13,395 bases of DNA from Novosphingobium sp. UBA6722 (GCA_002454125.1 DKII01000016.1:1-13395), one strand, 5' to 3'; shown: positions 1 through 7,364, counted from the stretch's first letter. Program-made: numbers and translations. The notes: generated by a model not told the origin, from the letters alone.

Positions 1-177
1 GAAGGCCGGGCGCGGGCGGACCACCGGGGCGTCTGCATCGACCGGGCCGGCCGGGCGCGCGCTAGGGCTGGCCGTGCCGGGCGGCAGGCTGAACACCTCT
101 TGCGCGGCGACGGGCAGGGCCAGGCCCAGTGCCAGCATCGCACAGCCGCTCCAGATTGCCCCCAATCGTCTCGTCAC
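1..177 (-). CDS. Secreted/periplasmic protein of unknown function (N-terminal part only)
   Basis: The reading frame is open from a GTG at 177 leftward to the window edge, giving 59 residues; the C-terminus lies outside. Residues 1-25 form a clear Sec signal peptide: basic MTRRLGAIWS, a hydrophobic stretch CAMLALGLALPVA, then a likely cleavage at VAA|QE. The mature part visible is a Pro/Ala-rich, low-complexity segment (PPGTASPSARPAG, then PVDADAPVVRPRP), like the linkers seen after signal peptides in envelope proteins. A purine-rich GAAGGG lies about 10 bases upstream of the GTG; another in-frame GTG three codons upstream is too close to it. The gene is divergent from queF with about 118 bases between starts. 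The family cannot be recognised from this fragment. The frame is moderately secure because the signal peptide is convincing. Confidence 0.6.
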   Translation of the reverse strand, partial: MTRRLGAIWSGCAMLALGLALPVAAQEVFSLPPGTASPSARPAGPVDADAPVVRPRPAF

Positions 178-295
178 TTCGCGCACACCCTTCGTTGCCC
201 CGCGCGGCAGGCACGGGCAGCCCTGAATAGGGAGTGAACCCGCGCGTTCAACCCGGTGGCTTGTGTCGGCTGCACGTTCGGGGCATGGCCGTGCC

Positions 296-754
296 ATGTC
301 GGACACACTTCAACCGCTCCACCTGGGCCAGACCAGCGCGCTGCCTGCTTCGCCGGAAGCAGCGGTGCTGGACTATGTGCCCAACCCGCGCCCGAATGCG
401 CTCTACCTCGCGCGCTTTGCCGCGCCGGAGTTCACATCGCTCTGCCCGGTTACCGGCCAGCCCGATTTCGCACACCTGGTAATCGACTATGCACCGGGTC
501 AGACGATCGTCGAATCGAAGAGCCTCAAGCTGTTCCTCGGAAGCTTCCGCAATCATGCGGGCTTTCACGAGGACGTGACTGTCGGCATCGGCCAGCGCCT
601 GTTTGACGAGATGCAGCCACGCTGGCTGCGGATCGGCGGCTACTGGTATCCGCGCGGCGGCATTCCGATCGACGTATTCTGGCAAAGCGGGCCGCCGCCC
701 GAAGGGCTGTGGGTGCCGGATCAGGGCGTCGCGGGTTACCGCGGGCGCGGCTAA
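296..754 (+). CDS. queF: NADPH-dependent 7-cyano-7-deazaguanine reductase (preQ0 reductase)
   Basis: This cytosolic enzyme reduces the nitrile of preQ0 to the aminomethyl group of preQ1 with two NADPH, the last step before preQ1 is inserted into tRNA during queuosine synthesis. The 152-residue product has the length of the short, single-domain (Bacillus-type) QueF. Visible hallmarks are the catalytic Cys50 and Asp57 in SLCPVTGQPDFA, the QueF motif ESKSLKLF at 73-80, and His91-Glu92 in the substrate-binding segment. The start MSDTLQ at 296 is chosen because QueF homology begins soon after; an in-frame GTG at 263 would add 11 residues not typical of the family. No strong ribosome binding site is seen, only a GGGG about 15 bases upstream. 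No other queuosine genes (queC, queD, queE, tgt, queA) are in the window. The next gene is a TonB-dependent receptor 124 bases downstream, probably a separate unit. Confidence 0.95.
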   Translation: MSDTLQPLHLGQTSALPASPEAAVLDYVPNPRPNALYLARFAAPEFTSLCPVTGQPDFAHLVIDYAPGQTIVESKSLKLFLGSFRNHAGFHEDVTVGIGQRLFDEMQPRWLRIGGYWYPRGGIPIDVFWQSGPPPEGLWVPDQGVAGYRGRG

Positions 755-797
755 TCGGTCACACCTGAAACCAAAAAAGCGCGGCATTGCGGATTGT

Positions 798-816
798 CGG
801 TTTCGCACGAAAACCG
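798..816. promoter_or_regulatory. Imperfect inverted repeat upstream of the TonB-dependent receptor
   Basis: The arms CGGTTTCG (798-805) and CGAAAACCG (808-816) are complementary apart from one extra A, in the 124-base gap between queF and the receptor. It could be an operator for the receptor or a 5'-leader hairpin; it has no T-run, so it is not a terminator for queF. The binding protein is unknown. Confidence 0.3.
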
Positions 817-878
817 GCTCGACTAATTGCGCGCCCAGAATCTCAAGCGTCTCAACCCCTCCCAATCCAAGGACCACC

Positions 879-3125
879 ATGATGCGCACCAAGCTGCTGC
901 TCAGCCTTTCGGCTATTGCCGTTGCCGCCACTTCGGCCCCGGCCTTTGCCCAGGAATCGACTGACGAAACCCGTCTCGATGAAATCATCGTCACCGCCCA
1001 GCGCCGTGAGGAAAACCTCCAGGACGTGCCGGTTTCGGTCGCCACGCTCGGCGGTGAAACCCTGGCCGCCGTTACCGGCGCCGGTGCCGACGTCCGCGCC
1101 CTTTCGGGCCGCGTCCCCAGCCTGAACATCGAAAGCTCGTTCGGCCGCACCTTCCCGCGCTTCTATATCCGCGGTCTGGGCAACACCGATTTCGACCTTA
1201 ACGCCTCGCAGCCGGTCAGCCTGGTCTATGACGATGTTGTCCTGGAAAACCCGATCCTGAAGGGCTTCCCGGTGTTCGACCTTGACCGCGTCGAAGTGCT
1301 GCGCGGGCCGCAGGGCACGCTGTTCGGCCGCAACACCCCGGCCGGGATCGTCAAGTTCGATACCGCCAAGCCGACCTCGAAGAACAACTACCTGAAGGCC
1401 AGCTACGGCAGCTTCAACACCATCAACGCCGAAGCCGGCGTTGGCGGTGAACTGGGCAACGGTATCTCGGCCCGCCTCTCGGTGCTGTACCAGCGGCGCG
1501 ATGACTGGGTCGACAACCTCGATGCCCCGGGCGAGAACAACCTCGAAGGCTTTGAAGACCTCGCCGCCCGCCTGCAGATCCAGGCTGACCTGAGCGATGC
1601 CTTCACCGTCCGCGTCGTCGGCCAGATCCGTGATTTCGACGGTACCGCCCGCCTGTTCCGCGCCAACGCCTTTGCCAAGGGCAGCAACAAGCTGATCGGC
1701 CTGGGTGGCCCGACCACCGAGTTCAAGCGTGACGAGGTTCGTGCCGATGGCCTGAACTTCCAGCGCCTGCGCAACTACAACCTGGGCATGACCGCCGAAT
1801 ACGATGCCGGCCCGGTCACCATCACCTCGGTCACCAGCTACTGGAACGGCAACCTCTACAGCCGCGGCGATATCGATGGCGGCTTCGGCAATGCCTTTGC
1901 CCCGACCATGGGCCCGGGCTTCATCCCGTTCTCGGCCCAGTCGCAGGACAACGTGCCGAGCCTCGACCAGTTCACCCAGGAACTGCGCTTTGCCAGCAAC
2001 AACACCGGCGGCCTCGGCTATCAGTTCGGCGTGTTCTACCTGAACGAAAAGCTGGACATCACCAGCTTCGACTTCGGCGCGCCGACCGACACCACCCCGG
2101 CCGCCATCGCCACCCAGCGCCAGGACAGCACGGCCTGGGGCCTGTTCGGCTCGCTCACCTATGAGTTCGAGAGTGGCGTGAAGCTGCAGGGCGGGGTCCG
2201 CTACAACGATGACCAGCGCAAGATGGTCGCCGCCCGTCCGGTCGATACCCGCCCGGGCTTCCTTGGTTTCGGCGGCCCGGTGCCGGCCATCACCACCGAA
2301 GTGGGTGACAACGTCCTGACCTGGGACCTCGCCGCCAGCTATCCGCTGAGCGACGACGTCAACCTCTTCGCCCGCGTCGCTAAGGGCTATCGCGCTCCGG
2401 CAATCCAGGCCCGCCTGGCCTTCGGCCGCACGCCTTCGGTCGCCAACAGCGAAACCACGATGAGCTATGAAGCCGGGATCAAGTCGACCCTAGCCGATGG
2501 CAAGCTGCGCTTCAACCTGACCGGGTTTTACTTCAGCACCGACGATCTGCAGCTGACGGCTGTGGGCGGCGCCTCGAACTTCACCACGCTGCTCAACGCT
2601 GCGAAGGTCGATGGCTACGGCTTCGAAGCTGAACTGGAAGCCAAGCCTGCCCAGGGTCTGACGCTGACCGCTGGCCTCTCGTACAACCATAACGAGATCA
2701 AGGATCCGGCCGCCTTCGTCGCCGGTTGCGGCGCACCGTGCACCGTCACCAGCCCGCAGCGCGTCGGCAGCCCGGGGATCTACTCGATCAACGGCAACCA
2801 GCTGCCGCAGAGCCCGCGCTGGATCGCCAACTGGACGGCTGGCTATGCCGCTCCGGTCGGCGACGGCGAAGTCTACCTGTTCACCGATTGGGCCTACCGC
2901 TCGAAGGTGCAGTTCTTCCTCTATGACTCGGTCGAGTTCAGCGATGAGAAGATGCTCGAAGGCGGCCTGCGGATTGGCTACCGCACCGACAAGTTCGACC
3001 TCGCGGCCTTCGCCCGCAACATCACCAACGATGTTTCGGCGGTCTCGGGGATCGACTTCAACAACCTGACCGCGATGGTCAACGAACCGCGCGTGTTCGG
3101 CGTGGAAGCCTCGATCAAGTTCTGA
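879..3125 (+). CDS. TonB-dependent outer-membrane receptor
   Basis: This 748-residue outer-membrane beta-barrel takes up a scarce ligand using energy passed by TonB-ExbB-ExbD. Start at 879 follows AAGGA (869-873) by five bases and gives an ideal signal peptide, with cleavage expected after residue 24 (PAFA|QE). A TonB box DEIIVTA is at 34-40. The plug domain spans about 46-160 and contains FYIRGLG (95-101) and DRVEVLRGPQGTLFGRN (136-152). The rest is a barrel with alternating aromatic strands, ending in the terminal Phe (VEASIKF) needed for outer-membrane insertion. An extracellular-type loop near 2725-2745 contains two close cysteines (GCGAPC) that may form a disulfide. The layout is that of the very numerous sphingomonad receptors whose ligands are mostly unknown; nothing in the sequence identifies the substrate. 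It is convergent with the tryptophan catabolism genes, which does not by itself imply a link. Confidence 0.92.
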   Translation: MMRTKLLLSLSAIAVAATSAPAFAQESTDETRLDEIIVTAQRREENLQDVPVSVATLGGETLAAVTGAGADVRALSGRVPSLNIESSFGRTFPRFYIRGLGNTDFDLNASQPVSLVYDDVVLENPILKGFPVFDLDRVEVLRGPQGTLFGRNTPAGIVKFDTAKPTSKNNYLKASYGSFNTINAEAGVGGELGNGISARLSVLYQRRDDWVDNLDAPGENNLEGFEDLAARLQIQADLSDAFTVRVVGQIRDFDGTARLFRANAFAKGSNKLIGLGGPTTEFKRDEVRADGLNFQRLRNYNLGMTAEYDAGPVTITSVTSYWNGNLYSRGDIDGGFGNAFAPTMGPGFIPFSAQSQDNVPSLDQFTQELRFASNNTGGLGYQFGVFYLNEKLDITSFDFGAPTDTTPAAIATQRQDSTAWGLFGSLTYEFESGVKLQGGVRYNDDQRKMVAARPVDTRPGFLGFGGPVPAITTEVGDNVLTWDLAASYPLSDDVNLFARVAKGYRAPAIQARLAFGRTPSVANSETTMSYEAGIKSTLADGKLRFNLTGFYFSTDDLQLTAVGGASNFTTLLNAAKVDGYGFEAELEAKPAQGLTLTAGLSYNHNEIKDPAAFVAGCGAPCTVTSPQRVGSPGIYSINGNQLPQSPRWIANWTAGYAAPVGDGEVYLFTDWAYRSKVQFFLYDSVEFSDEKMLEGGLRIGYRTDKFDLAAFARNITNDVSAVSGIDFNNLTAMVNEPRVFGVEASIKF

Positions 3126-3151
3126 TCGCGGGTTACCGCCTGAAACGAATG

Positions 3152-3182
3152 GCCCCGCCGGAGCGATCCGGCGGGGCTTTTT
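3152..3182 (+). terminator. Rho-independent terminator of the TonB-dependent receptor
   Basis: A perfect 11-bp stem, GCCCCGCCGGA (3152-3162) with TCCGGCGGGGC (3167-3177), closes a GCGA tetraloop and is followed by five T (3178-3182). It lies 27 bases after the receptor stop codon. Read from the other strand there is no T-run, so it serves the plus-strand gene; the convergent PLP-enzyme gene ends four bases beyond it. Confidence 0.92.
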
Positions 3183-3185
3183 CGT

Positions 3186-4289
3186 TCAGGCTTTCAGAAT
3201 GGCGAGCAGGGCGTCGACGTCACCCTCATCCTGGTAAAGCGCAAAGCCGATCCGCAGCACATCGTCGCGCAGATCGGTGACCACGCCCTTGCGATCGAGC
3301 ATGGCATAAAGCGCGGGCGCAGCCGCACCCTTCAAGGCCAGGTAGCGGGCGCGCGGATCGGAAATCAGTGCAAGACCGGGCAGGGGATCGGCGGCGAGGA
3401 AGCGCGCCTTCAGCCCATCGCAATGCGCGCTGATCGCAGTTGTTGTCAGCCCTTCGCGCGCCAGCATGCGTTGCACCGCGTTGAAGCGATAGATGCCAGA
3501 CGGGTCGAAGGTGCTGCCAAGGAACCGCGCCCCATCCGGCGCATAGCCGACACCGCCCTGCTTGGCCGCGAGATCATCAAAGGCGGCGAACCAGCCGGTG
3601 AATTCGGGTCGCGGAGCAAAGCCGGGCGGGGCGTGCAGGAAGCACACGCCTTCGCCGGCCATGGCATATTTGTAGCCGCCCGAAAGGTAGAAGATCCGGT
3701 CGGCCAATGCGGAGAGGTCGGTCGGCATGGCCATGAAGCCGTGATAGCCATCGATCACCACCCACGGGCCGTCCGGGTTGGCGAGGGCGGCGAGGCGCTC
3801 GATCCCCTCCAGCACCCGGCCGGCATTGAACTGGACCTGGCTGGCGAAGATCAGATCGAATTGACCCGCCTTGGCAGTCTCGATCACCTGATCGAGCGGC
3901 ACGGTCGTCAGCTCGATCCGCCCGGCCTCGGCCCAGCGCAGCGACTGGCGGCGGAAGGAATGGAACTCCCCGTCGCTCGCCAGCACGCGCGGGCGATCCA
4001 TCGGCAGGGCCGAGACGATCCGGACCAGCAGTTCGTGGGTGTTAGGGGCAAAGGCGATGCTGGCCGGATCGGGCAGGCTCAGCTCGGCGGCGATATGGCG
4101 CTGGGCCTCGGGGATCACCTCGCCGAACACGCGGTCCCACTTGTGGTCGGCCAGGACTGCGGCATCATTCCAGGCTTCGGCGTGGCCATCCCAGCTGGCA
4201 TCGGGCCAGAGGTGGTGGCTGTGGGCCGCGAAATGCAGGCGGTCGGGATTGGCGGCGAGCGCGCGGGTGAAGAGGTGCTTGTAGCTCAC
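3186..4289 (-). CDS. Class-V PLP-dependent enzyme, probable divergent kynureninase
   Basis: This is a fold-type I, class-V aminotransferase-superfamily protein. Co-translation with kynA suggests it acts in tryptophan-kynurenine breakdown, most likely hydrolysing kynurenine to anthranilate and alanine; that role is inference. Using the GTG at 4289, it has 367 residues. Asp180 in VVIDGYH would contact the PLP pyridine nitrogen, His183 follows, and Lys207 in SGGYKYAM is the expected Schiff-base lysine. The N-terminal FAAHSHHLWPDAS stands where ordinary kynureninases have the NSLG segment, and the protein is about 50 residues shorter than typical KynU, so it belongs to a different subgroup. The chosen start overlaps the kynA stop as GTGA, typical of translational coupling; an in-frame GTG at 4310 would add seven residues. 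No kynurenine formamidase is present in the window. The alternative is an uncharacterised class-V aminotransferase or desulfurase-like enzyme. Confidence 0.75.
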   Translation of the reverse strand: MSYKHLFTRALAANPDRLHFAAHSHHLWPDASWDGHAEAWNDAAVLADHKWDRVFGEVIPEAQRHIAAELSLPDPASIAFAPNTHELLVRIVSALPMDRPRVLASDGEFHSFRRQSLRWAEAGRIELTTVPLDQVIETAKAGQFDLIFASQVQFNAGRVLEGIERLAALANPDGPWVVIDGYHGFMAMPTDLSALADRIFYLSGGYKYAMAGEGVCFLHAPPGFAPRPEFTGWFAAFDDLAAKQGGVGYAPDGARFLGSTFDPSGIYRFNAVQRMLAREGLTTTAISAHCDGLKARFLAADPLPGLALISDPRARYLALKGAAAPALYAMLDRKGVVTDLRDDVLRIGFALYQDEGDVDALLAILKA

Positions 4290-5080
4290 AGACTGGTCCG
4301 CAGCGTCCACAGTTCTGGAAAGGCGCGCTTGCCCAGCGTTGAATGCAGATAAGCCGCCCCCGCTGTGCCGCCGGTACCGCGCTTGCCGCCGATCACACGC
4401 TCGACAGTCAGCACGTGCTTGTGCCGCCAGGTTGCCATCGCATCGTCAAGATCGACCAGCTTTTCGGCCAGCTGGTACAGCTCCCAATAGCGGTCGGTGT
4501 GGCGATAGACCTCAAGGAAGGCCGCTTCGACCGCTTCATTGGCGTGATAAGGCTGGATCACATCGCGTTCCAGCACTTCGGCCGGGATTGCCAGACCAGC
4601 CCGCGCCGCTGCCGCAATTGCGTCGTCCCAAAGGCTCGGCGCGGCCAGTGCCGCTTCCATCGCCGCGCGCGCTTCGGGCCGGTCCTCCTGATAGGAGAGG
4701 AAGCGTTTGTCCTTCAGCCCCAGCATATATTCGACCGTGCGGAACTGGTCGGACTGGAACCCGCTCGATGGGCCCAGCACGTCGCGGAAGCGGGTGTAGT
4801 CGCTCGGCGTCATGGTCGCGAGGACATCCCAGGACAGCGTCATCACCGCCTGGATCCGGCTGACCCGCGCCAGCGCCTTGTAGGCTGGGACTAGCGCATC
4901 AGACTGCACCTGCGCCTTGGCCAGCCGCAGCTCGCGGATCATCTGCTTGAGCCACAGCTCCTTGGTCTGGTGGATGACGATGAACAGCATCTCGTCATCG
5001 CAATCGGACTGCGGGTGTTGGGCAGAGAGTAGGTCGTCGAGCGCAAGATAGCGCGCATAGGTCATGGTCTGGTCAGTCAT
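4286..5080 (-). CDS. kynA: Tryptophan 2,3-dioxygenase
   Basis: This cytosolic haem enzyme opens the indole ring of L-tryptophan with O2 to give N-formylkynurenine, the first step of the kynurenine pathway. The 264-residue length fits bacterial TDO. Recognisable elements are His37 in FIVIHQTKELWLKQ (distal pocket), Arg114 in FQSDQFRTVEY (substrate carboxylate), the proximal haem ligand His222 in TWRHKHVLTVERVIG, and GTGGT at 235-239 with the substrate-binding threonine. The start at 5080 gives MTDQTMTYARYLALDDLL; the second Met (5065) is a possible alternative because family similarity begins there. A GGGGA (5092-5096) is the likely ribosome binding site, with a rather long 11-base spacing. 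The start codon sits at the apex of an inverted repeat (5070-5090), so regulation at the operator or mRNA level is plausible. The gene lies 40 bases after the large acyl-CoA dehydrogenase and overlaps the downstream PLP enzyme by four bases. Confidence 0.95.
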   Translation of the reverse strand: MTDQTMTYARYLALDDLLSAQHPQSDCDDEMLFIVIHQTKELWLKQMIRELRLAKAQVQSDALVPAYKALARVSRIQAVMTLSWDVLATMTPSDYTRFRDVLGPSSGFQSDQFRTVEYMLGLKDKRFLSYQEDRPEARAAMEAALAAPSLWDDAIAAAARAGLAIPAEVLERDVIQPYHANEAVEAAFLEVYRHTDRYWELYQLAEKLVDLDDAMATWRHKHVLTVERVIGGKRGTGGTAGAAYLHSTLGKRAFPELWTLRTSL

Positions 5081-5090
5081 GGACTGACCA
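5070..5090 (-). promoter_or_regulatory. Perfect 9-bp inverted repeat centred on the kynA start codon
   Basis: The plus strand reads TGGTCAGTC (5070-5078), ATG, GACTGACCA (5082-5090): perfect arms with a three-base spacer. In kynA mRNA this folds into a 9-bp stem with loop CAU, putting the A and U of the start codon in the loop and its G in the stem. It could act as a translation-limiting hairpin or as a DNA operator. It partly reflects the coding sequence MTDQ, so coincidence is possible. Confidence 0.45.
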
Positions 5091-5101
5091 TTCCCCGATC
5101 A

Positions 5102-5117
5102 GGTTACAAATGCAACC
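5102..5117 (-). promoter_or_regulatory. Candidate operator or promoter element upstream of kynA
   Basis: A 16-base near-palindrome, GGTTACA-AA-TGCAACC, has one mismatched pair and lies in the 40-base gap between the large acyl-CoA dehydrogenase and kynA. On the kynA strand it includes TTGCAT, which could be a -35 hexamer. A dyad of this size just upstream of a catabolic operon suits a TetR- or Lrp-type regulator; none is encoded nearby, so this is inference. Confidence 0.4.
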
Positions 5118-5120
5118 GTG

Positions 5121-6275
5121 TCAGCGTGTGCCAAGGCCCCGCGCGATAATCCCGCGCAGGATCTCGCGCGTGCCGCCGCGCAGCGACCAGCTCGGCGAAT
5201 TGTGGACGATGTTGGCGAGGACCGAGGCATAGGCCCCGGCCGCGCGCGGATCGGGTTCGCAATCGATCAGCTCGCGGGCAATGTCCGGCAGGGCCTGTTC
5301 GAACAGCGCGCCGACATCCTTGACGATCGCCGCCTGCAGGTTGGCGTTCTGGTGTTCCTGCAGCATCCCCGCGACCGAGCGCGACAGACGCCGCAGCACG
5401 GCGAGACGCGCGGTGACGCGGCCGACCGTGATCTGCGCAGCATCGCTGTCGCGGCCCTTCAGCACCTCGATCAGCTGGACCATCAGTTCGATCGAGGAGA
5501 GGAAGCGTTCGGGGCCGGAGCGTTCAAACGCCAGCTCGCTCATCACCTGATCCCAGCCCTGGCCTTCTTCGCCCAGCAGCATGTCGGCGGGCACCACGGC
5601 GTCCTCGAAATGCATCTCGTTGAAGTGGTGCTGACCGGCCAGGTCGATGATCGGCTTGATCGTCAGGCCGGGGGTGTTCTTGAGGTCGATCAGCAGCTGG
5701 CTGGTGCCGACATGGCGATCGGCTGGGGTGCCGCTGGTGCGGCAGAACAGGATCACATAGTCGGCTTCATGCGCGAAGCTGGTCCAGACCTTCGTCCCGG
5801 TAACGCGGTAGACATCGCCGTCCTTCACCGCCTTGGTGCGGGTGGCGGCCAGGTCGGATCCGGAATCCGGCTCGCTCATCCCGATCCCGAACGACAGCTC
5901 GCCCGCGGCGATGCGCGGCAGGAAGGCCTGCTTCTGCGCTTCGGTCCCGAACTTGAGGATCGAGGGGCCGGACTGGCGATCGGCAATCCAGTGCGCGCCG
6001 ACCGGGGCACCGGCGGCGAGGCATTCCTCGACGATCACGGCGCGTTCGAAGGCGCTGCGTTCATGCCCGCCGTACTGTTTCGGCCAGGTCATGCCGAGAT
6101 AGCCGGCCTGGCCCATGGCGCGGCTGAAGCCGCGGTCATAGCCATACCAGTTGTCGCTGCGCTGGCGCGGGGTGCGGTCCTTCAGCTGCTCGTCCAGGAA
6201 GGCGCGGAATTCGGCGCGCAGGGCGACAACCTCGGCACTGTCAGCCGGCGGGGCGGGAAAGGGAATTGCGGTCAT
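5121..6275 (-). CDS. Acyl-CoA dehydrogenase, large subunit type
   Basis: This cytosolic FAD enzyme introduces an alpha-beta double bond into an acyl-CoA thioester. The 384-residue product has the full ACAD architecture: an N-terminal helical domain, then the middle beta domain with GIGMSEPDSGSDLAA (131-145) and GTKVWTSFAHEAD (160-172), and a C-terminal helical domain ending in GGTREILRGIIARGLG. At the place where SCAD/MCAD-type enzymes have the catalytic Glu (EGTxEI), this protein has Gly367. A glutamate in LAFERSG (Glu251) matches the position of the alternative catalytic base of isovaleryl-CoA dehydrogenase. The start at 6275 overlaps the stop of the upstream small ACAD gene as ATGA; longer upstream starts would lie inside that gene. 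A coupled full-length plus short ACAD is the layout of alpha2beta2 dehydrogenases acting on steroid or bile-acid side chains and other bulky acyl-CoAs. The substrate cannot be told from sequence. Confidence 0.9.
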   Translation of the reverse strand: MTAIPFPAPPADSAEVVALRAEFRAFLDEQLKDRTPRQRSDNWYGYDRGFSRAMGQAGYLGMTWPKQYGGHERSAFERAVIVEECLAAGAPVGAHWIADRQSGPSILKFGTEAQKQAFLPRIAAGELSFGIGMSEPDSGSDLAATRTKAVKDGDVYRVTGTKVWTSFAHEADYVILFCRTSGTPADRHVGTSQLLIDLKNTPGLTIKPIIDLAGQHHFNEMHFEDAVVPADMLLGEEGQGWDQVMSELAFERSGPERFLSSIELMVQLIEVLKGRDSDAAQITVGRVTARLAVLRRLSRSVAGMLQEHQNANLQAAIVKDVGALFEQALPDIARELIDCEPDPRAAGAYASVLANIVHNSPSWSLRGGTREILRGIIARGLGTR

Positions 6276-7261
6276 AGTGCAGTCACCATCGGCCAATAGC
6301 CCGGGCCGCCAGCGGCAAGCGCGGCGGAACCCAGCAGTTTCGCCCAGGATACCTGGCCGCCGAACTCGTCGCGCCAGGTCCACAGGGCAGTGGTGTAAAG
6401 GTGGAGCCGGTGCTCACGGGTGAACCCGATCGCGCCGTGCATCTGGGTGGCAATGGCAGCCCCGGCGGTCGCGGCTTCTCGGGCGCGCAGCGTGCCGGCG
6501 GCAACGCCTAGCACGTCATGGCGGGCGAGGGCTTCCCCGGCCAGGTCGGCGGCAGCGGTGGCGCAGGCCAGTTCGCCGGCCAGCTTGGCCAGCTCATGCT
6601 GCACGACCTGGTTCTTCTGGAGCGGCTTGCCGAACTGCACGCGGGTGGCGGTGTGGCTCAGCGTCATGTCGAGCGCGGCTTCGAGCGCCCCGGCGATCTG
6701 GAACGCGCGAACGGTCGCGCCCGATGCCAGCGGGCACCACGGCAGCGCGGCTTCGGCATCGACCGTCCAGTCGATGGCGAGGGTCGGTCGCGGATGGAAG
6801 TTGGCGGAGGTGCCCGCCGCGGCAATGGTCCAGCCAGCGCGCGGCACGCGATAGAGCTTGTCCCCCACGGCCAGCGCCAGGCAATCGAGCTGCTCACCCC
6901 AGGCAACGCGGGCGACGGTGCCGGTCAGGCGGCCATTGCTGAGCGTCAGGTCATCGGCCCGGGCGATCCCGGCGGGGCCTTCGGCCAGGGCCAGACCGGC
7001 GGCGGCGAACAGCTGATTGGCGGCCATCGTCTCGGCGACGGGGAGCGGCATGGCATGGCTGCCGAGCAGGCGGAGCGCTTCGCCTGCTTCGGCAAAGGAC
7101 AGCCCGAACCCGCCCTGGTCCTCGGTCAGCAAGGCCAGCGGCAGCCCCATTTCCTCAACCTCGGCCCACAGCGCGGGGAGCCATTGGCCCTCGCGCGCGG
7201 CGGCTTGCGCTGCATCGTCGAGCGACCGCTCGAACAGCCGCGTGATCATCTCTGCAAGCAT
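6272..7261 (-). CDS. Acyl-CoA dehydrogenase, short partner subunit
   Basis: The product is a 329-residue ACAD-family protein that probably pairs with the large subunit encoded immediately downstream. The N-terminal helical part contains LALLTEDQGGFGLSF (42-56). The middle beta domain is degenerate and lacks the SEPxxGSD flavin/substrate motif. The C-terminal helical domain keeps the FAD-contact motifs ATRVQFGKPLQ (205-215) and QMHGAIGFT (273-281). No catalytic EGT-type glutamate is seen. Retained C-terminal FAD motifs with a decayed middle domain, next to a complete partner, is what is known of heterotetrameric ACADs, where the flavin site is built at the interface. The start at 7261 has GGACGG about eight bases upstream; Met5 is an alternative. 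The gene begins 27 bases after the end of a tRNA-Thr gene on the same strand, without a terminator between, so it may be read from the tRNA promoter or from further upstream. Confidence 0.87.
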   Translation of the reverse strand: MLAEMITRLFERSLDDAAQAAAREGQWLPALWAEVEEMGLPLALLTEDQGGFGLSFAEAGEALRLLGSHAMPLPVAETMAANQLFAAAGLALAEGPAGIARADDLTLSNGRLTGTVARVAWGEQLDCLALAVGDKLYRVPRAGWTIAAAGTSANFHPRPTLAIDWTVDAEAALPWCPLASGATVRAFQIAGALEAALDMTLSHTATRVQFGKPLQKNQVVQHELAKLAGELACATAAADLAGEALARHDVLGVAAGTLRAREAATAGAAIATQMHGAIGFTREHRLHLYTTALWTWRDEFGGQVSWAKLLGSAALAAGGPGYWPMVTAL

Positions 7262-7288
7262 CTAATGACCGTCCCTGCGTGTGTTATA

Positions 7289-7364
<76 letters not shown>

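Noticed and set aside
296..754. queF as part of a 7-deazaguanine DNA-modification system
   Set aside because: There are no dpd-type genes, DNA transglycosylase or restriction genes nearby; a stand-alone queF is explained by tRNA queuosine synthesis.
603..878. A longer receptor start upstream of 879
   Set aside because: The frame is open upstream but overlaps queF in another frame and would bury the signal peptide; AAGGA just before 879 supports the shorter start.
248..1150. A 300-residue minus-strand open frame across queF and the receptor start
   Set aside because: It covers the opposite strand of queF and of the receptor signal peptide, both unmistakable, and shows no motif of its own.
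879..3125. TonB-dependent receptor as a dedicated tryptophan, kynurenine or queuine importer
   Set aside because: It is only adjacent to queF and convergent with the kyn genes, has its own terminator, and no sequence feature indicates its ligand.
5118..6299. A 393-residue plus-strand open frame opposite the large acyl-CoA dehydrogenase
   Set aside because: It is an antisense shadow typical of high-GC DNA; the minus-strand frame has clear ACAD motifs, while this one has repetitive Arg/Ala/Gly/His composition and no recognisable domain.
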